Assembly (NCBI RefSeq): GCF_001426375.1
Contig: NZ_LMEO01000052.1
Coordinates: 201,833 to 265,832, forward strand
From: Paenibacillus sp. Root444D2
Lineage (GTDB): Bacteria; Bacillota; Bacilli; Paenibacillales; NBRC-103111
Direction: 5' to 3'
Length of the DNA: 64,000 bases
The position numbers were made by a program, and so were the translations under genes. The notes beneath the pieces were generated by a model. The model did no database searches and was not told the origin of the DNA. It worked only from the letters and a program-made list of their open reading frames with translations. Below are positions 60,719-64,000 of this stretch, in pieces. The stretch's first letter is position 1, and each line of letters starts with the position of its first letter.

Positions 60719-62152
60719 TTACAGATCAGAGCCGCGCAGCCACGCCTGAATTTCTTGTACCGTCGGATCCACGGGATCCGGGGAAAGACCTGGTATATAT
60801 TGGCACGCTTCATATAGTGCAGGAATCACATTAGCGTGTATACCGACGGCATGGTGAACATAAGGACCTTTCACCAACTTCTCTTCCCATAACGACCAGT
60901 CATTGACTTCAACCCAAACATAGGAACCGCGTGTATAAGGACCTTTGATACCCTGTGCACGCCCTAAAAATAACTGATATTCCCCATGGTCGCCGTCAAA
61001 ACGGGCCAGCGTTATTCCGCCGCCTTTGATTTCCCCTTCGTGAGTACCTGGCGCATGGTCATCGAACAAGAAGTGCTTGCGCAGCTTTGGCTTATCCTCA
61101 ACCGAGAGAGAAACAGGGAAATTACCGCAGTGAAAGAGCAGCTCTCCGTTCGGATTCTCAGGATGACGGACCGTCAAGTCGGCGAAGAATGTCGGAGCTT
61201 GGTTCATCGAAGCTGCTTGCACCATGATGGAGGTAATCGCTCCGTGAATGTCGGTTTCGCAGGTTACCGGAATCTGTTCATCCGTTAGAATCGCATTAGC
61301 CAGACAAGGCATAATTCCCATAGCATCTTGAAGAGAAGACCAGCATTGGATAGCGATAGCTGTACTGCCGGTTTTGGTTGCGTATTGTTTCATAGCTACT
61401 TTCAGTGCTGCGATACGTTTCACGTCATCCTCAGTAACTTCGCTGTAATCAAGCTTTTCTTTGATGTAGGCAATAGCATCATTCAGCTCAGCACTGCTTC
61501 CTTTTTCAATCTGTTTCGATGTCCGTTGAATATCGATCAGCGTAATGGGATGAATCTCGATGCCGAAGCGCTCCAGCAGTTCCCCTTCGTTACACATCAT
61601 CGTTAAGAAAGACGCTGGCCGTGGTCCAATTTGCAAAATACGCAGGTTACGCATTTGACGAACCACATTCGCAGCCGCAATGAAATTGATAAATCCACGT
61701 TCAAATACTGGATCATTCACCCGACTGTTGGTCACATACGTAAAAGGCACATTAAACCGGCGCAGCACTTTACCTGTGGCGAATAGCCCGCATTGGGTAT
61801 CCCTCAAACGCATACCGTCCTCTAGAGGCGATTCATCGCGAGGTCCCCATAACAACACAGGCTTTCCAAGCGCTTTACCAACCCGTGCCACGGTATCCTC
61901 GGTACCAAAGTTACAATGCGGAAAAAAGACAGCGTCCACCTTTTCTTCTTTGAAGCGTTCAATAATCGCATCCGCATTGATATGATCATCATAAAGCAGC
62001 CCCTCGGAATTCAGACCCTCTAAGTCCACGATGTCGATGTCCAAACCGAAGCTCTCGATTTTCTCCCGGATTTGAACCTTATACTTGAAAGCATCTTCAG
62101 CACTAAATACAAAACGACGGGTAGGGGCGTAGCCCAGTTTAAATTTCTTCAT
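60719..62152 (-). CDS. L-fucose/L-arabinose isomerase-family protein
   Basis: A 477-residue aldose-ketose isomerase of the FucI fold. Putative metal-site acidic residues lie in IQCWSSLQDAMGIMPCLANAIL and CETDIHGAITSIMV, and the C-terminal domain has DHAPGTHEGEIKGGGITLARFDGD. It is shorter than classical L-fucose isomerase (about 590 residues) and similar in length to unassigned sugar isomerases of Firmicutes. As first gene of the operon with kinase and split transketolase it probably makes the ketose that is then phosphorylated; D-apiose to D-apulose is the attractive candidate, unproven. Confidence 0.88.
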   Translation of the reverse strand: MKKFKLGYAPTRRFVFSAEDAFKYKVQIREKIESFGLDIDIVDLEGLNSEGLLYDDHINADAIIERFKEEKVDAVFFPHCNFGTEDTVARVGKALGKPVLLWGPRDESPLEDGMRLRDTQCGLFATGKVLRRFNVPFTYVTNSRVNDPVFERGFINFIAAANVVRQMRNLRILQIGPRPASFLTMMCNEGELLERFGIEIHPITLIDIQRTSKQIEKGSSAELNDAIAYIKEKLDYSEVTEDDVKRIAALKVAMKQYATKTGSTAIAIQCWSSLQDAMGIMPCLANAILTDEQIPVTCETDIHGAITSIMVQAASMNQAPTFFADLTVRHPENPNGELLFHCGNFPVSLSVEDKPKLRKHFLFDDHAPGTHEGEIKGGGITLARFDGDHGEYQLFLGRAQGIKGPYTRGSYVWVEVNDWSLWEEKLVKGPYVHHAVGIHANVIPALYEACQYIPGLSPDPVDPTVQEIQAWLRGSDL

Positions 62153-62199
62153 GTCATGTCTCTCCTCTAAAAATCAAATGATAAATGGATGAATAAAGA

Positions 62200-62435
62200 A
62201 CTAAACATTGTAAGAAAGAATTCAACGAAATAACTAAACTTTAATTAATTTTAGTGTTTAATGATGTAAACAATTTACTTAACAAACTTTATGAAATCAT
62301 CCTATCACCCTGAATTTCAGGTGTCAACGACTTATTTTAGCTATTTTAAAATAAAATTTAGTCCATTATCAACTAAACCAAACTAAACAAATTAGATTCA
62401 ACTTGTATATGTTAATCAATCGTTGTAAACTAAAC
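62200..62435. promoter_or_regulatory. Cluster of ACTAAAC motifs, probable LacI-family operators
   Basis: ACTAAAC occurs five times (62200, 62233, 62372, 62382 and 62429), and the complement TTTAGT lies near 62250 and 62358. The two at 62372 and 62382 are exactly ten bases apart, i.e. one helical turn. They fill the gap between the divergent isomerase operon and the LacI gene. Confidence 0.5.
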
Positions 62436-62476
62436 TTACTTAACGAATTAGTTAACATGAAATGAGGAATCCGATA

Positions 62477-63526
62477 ATGAAGATGGAAGATATTGCTAAA
62501 TTAGCAGGCGTTTCCAAATCTGCCGTATCCTTTGCTTTCAGTGGAAAGCCTGGAATCAGTCCAGAAACACGGGAACGCATCCTGCAAATCGCACAGGAAA
62601 GCGGATACCTCCCTAGAGCAAAATCCCCATCCATTGACCATACAGCTAAATCGCTTACCTTTTTAGTCATATCAAACTCTGGCATCGTACTAGAGCAGTT
62701 TTATCAACAACCATTTTTTAGGGAACTTATCCAATTCATTGAGGAACGATGCCGTACGAAAGGCTATTCCTTACTTTTTTCCTCCATCGATATGGAGTTT
62801 TTGGAGAGGGATATTCGGATGGTTGCAGAGGAAAAGAAAAGTAATGGCGTCGTCCTTTTAGGTACGAACTTAAATAAGGAGCAAATCGCAGATATTGCCA
62901 ACAAACTTCAATCGCATCTCGTTGTTTTAGACACCTGCTTTGATACACTGCCGATTCATTTTGTAGAAATCAACAATTTTATGGGTGCCTATCAGGCAGG
63001 CACTCATCTCTGTGAGATAGGACATACCGATATTGGCTATATTGAATCGAATGTGAGAATTCATAATTTCGAGGAAAGAAAACGTGGCTTTACCGCAGCC
63101 ATTCAAGAACATGGCAGGGAGATTCTGAATACCCACAAATTTTCCGTAGCGCCTACCATCCTATCCTCCCAAGATTCGCTCAAAGCTCAGTTGCTCGCAT
63201 TCCTGAAGGAAGGGCATCGTTTGCCGACTGCTCTATTTTGCGAATGCGATTATATCGCCATCAGCGCTATGAAGACCCTTCAAGAACTCGGATACCGAAT
63301 ACCAGATGACGTGTCCGTTATCGGTTTTGACAATATCTCCGAAGCGGTAATTGTTTCGCCAGAATTAACGACCGTCCATGTGGAAAAGCAGCGCATGGCT
63401 TATCTCGCTGTGGATCTGCTAATTGAATCGATTGAATTAGAGCAAAGTGCTGGCACTAAGATCAAAGTCGATACTCATTTCATCGAGAGACTTTCCTCGC
63501 GAGCGAATCTTGCATCGATAAACTAG
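62477..63526 (+). CDS. LacI-family transcriptional regulator
   Basis: A 349-residue repressor. Helix-turn-helix and hinge at residues 1-58 (MEDIAKLAGVSKSAVSFAFSGKPGISPETRERI), then a periplasmic-binding-protein-like effector domain (about 65-345). I choose the ATG at 62477, nine bases after GAGG; an ATG five codons upstream overlaps that site. It is divergent from the isomerase/transketolase/kinase operon and probably represses it until a sugar or sugar phosphate binds. Confidence 0.93.
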   Translation: MKMEDIAKLAGVSKSAVSFAFSGKPGISPETRERILQIAQESGYLPRAKSPSIDHTAKSLTFLVISNSGIVLEQFYQQPFFRELIQFIEERCRTKGYSLLFSSIDMEFLERDIRMVAEEKKSNGVVLLGTNLNKEQIADIANKLQSHLVVLDTCFDTLPIHFVEINNFMGAYQAGTHLCEIGHTDIGYIESNVRIHNFEERKRGFTAAIQEHGREILNTHKFSVAPTILSSQDSLKAQLLAFLKEGHRLPTALFCECDYIAISAMKTLQELGYRIPDDVSVIGFDNISEAVIVSPELTTVHVEKQRMAYLAVDLLIESIELEQSAGTKIKVDTHFIERLSSRANLASIN

Positions 63527-63575
63527 GTCAAAGTGTACCTAGCCTATTACGGCTTTTCAATTCAAATACCTTTAA

Positions 63576-63870
63576 CCACTTTTTCACAATTTAGAAGCTT
63601 CTGGGGGCTTATTTCTGCGGAATAATCCAAATGGGCTGCATTCACGGTCAAATAAGAGTCTTTAAAGACTCTTATCGCCCAACATTATCCACTTTTTCAC
63701 GAAATAGAAGCTTCTGGGGGCTCTTATTTCCGCCGAATAACCCAAATGAGCTACGTTCGCGGTCCAATAAGAGTCTTTAGAGACTCCTATCGCCCAACAT
63801 TATCCACTTTTTCACGAAATAGAAGCCTCTGTGGGCTCTTATTTCCGTGGAATGATCCTATGTGGTCAAG
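63576..63870. repeat. Tandem repeat of about 114 bases, two and a half units
   Basis: Units start with CCACTTTTTCAC at 63576, 63689 and 63804. Each complete unit holds a near-perfect palindrome AAGAGTCTTTAAAGACTCTT (second unit: two changes). The third unit breaks off at about 63855. No coding frame is visible; downstream end of the LacI gene lies 50 bases left. Confidence 0.8.
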
Positions 63871-63876
63871 ATCATC

Positions 63877-64000
63877 ACTTTAACGATGAATTTCATCTTT
63901 ATACTTTCATCTACTCTGCTTTTATGTGAATTTTCCTGCTCGTAAGCATGTTTTTCATCGTTAAAGTTGGGCTTCTGCTCAAGACCAATACTTTAACGAT
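63877..64000. repeat. Inverted and direct ACTTTAACGATGAA repeats at the window end
   Basis: ACTTTAACGATGAA (63877-63890) is perfectly complementary to TTCATCGTTAAAGT (63954-63967), and ACTTTAACGAT recurs at 63990-64000, where the window ends. It may be the start of another repeat array. Confidence 0.6.

Noticed and set aside
63576..63870. CRISPR or phage attachment array at the right end
   Set aside because: The repeated unit is contiguous tandem DNA of about 114 bases without variable spacers; no integrase gene is nearby.

Overview
The window looks like chromosomal DNA from a spore-forming member of the Bacillales, most probably Paenibacillus or a close relative. Supporting signs are an alpha/beta-type SASP and SspI, strong AGGAGG ribosome sites with some TTG/GTG starts, YesM/YesN-type two-component genes, lplABC-type sugar importers without an own ATPase, many plant-glycan hydrolases, and short hairpin repeats between genes. 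There is no rRNA, tRNA, CRISPR array or intact transposase.

Layout. 0.2-9.5 kb: a minus-strand run (malic enzyme, class-I amidotransferase-like hydrolase, five-gene oligopeptide ABC transporter, gamma-glutamyltranspeptidase) that suggests uptake and breakdown of gamma-glutamyl peptides. It is divergent from a LysR regulator. 9.6-13.6 kb: the LysR gene, a DapB-like dehydrogenase and a secreted FnIII-M23 peptidase. All three promoter regions carry the same ATAA-N7-TTAT composite box. 13.9-18.6 kb: a zinc-starvation operon (znuC-znuB-znuA, a COG0523 GTPase, a cysteine-poor L33 and an unknown protein) with a sigma-A promoter and Zur-like boxes. 18.6-19.2 kb: an array of palindromic repeats. 19.3-26.4 kb: TetR, SASP, an ATP-dependent DNA ligase with altered motifs, a decayed sugar operon next to two AraC regulators, a beta/gamma-crystallin-type protein, a candidate small RNA and a Gln-rich protein.

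26.4-33.8 kb: a compact, FadR/GntR-controlled cluster of two class III CoA-transferases, two MaoC-type hydratases (one apparently without its catalytic His), a lactonase-like amidohydrolase, a Gfo/Idh/MocA oxidoreductase and a solute-binding-protein homologue without an export signal. I know no described pathway with this exact set. 33.9-38.6 kb: decayed material (kinase fragments, a rearranged second copy of ligase-region DNA, a possible group II intron fragment, a broken XRE regulator) around an MFS-IclR pair. 38.6-41.2 kb: housekeeping and spore genes (TrmH, Ktr, SspI, HAD phosphatase).

41.3-63.5 kb: a large plant-glycoside locus. It has two GH3 enzymes, a GH78 alpha-L-rhamnosidase, a sugar ABC importer, a YesM/YesN-type system, a DUF5060/DUF4038-type hydrolase, an FGGY kinase, a split transketolase, a FucI-type isomerase and a divergent LacI regulator. 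Isomerase, kinase and split transketolase next to a DUF4038 (apiosidase-type) enzyme and a rhamnosidase resemble the non-oxidative D-apiose route, so apioside or rhamnogalacturonan-II use is the leading hypothesis. The right end (63.6-64.0 kb) is a tandem hairpin repeat that runs out of the window.
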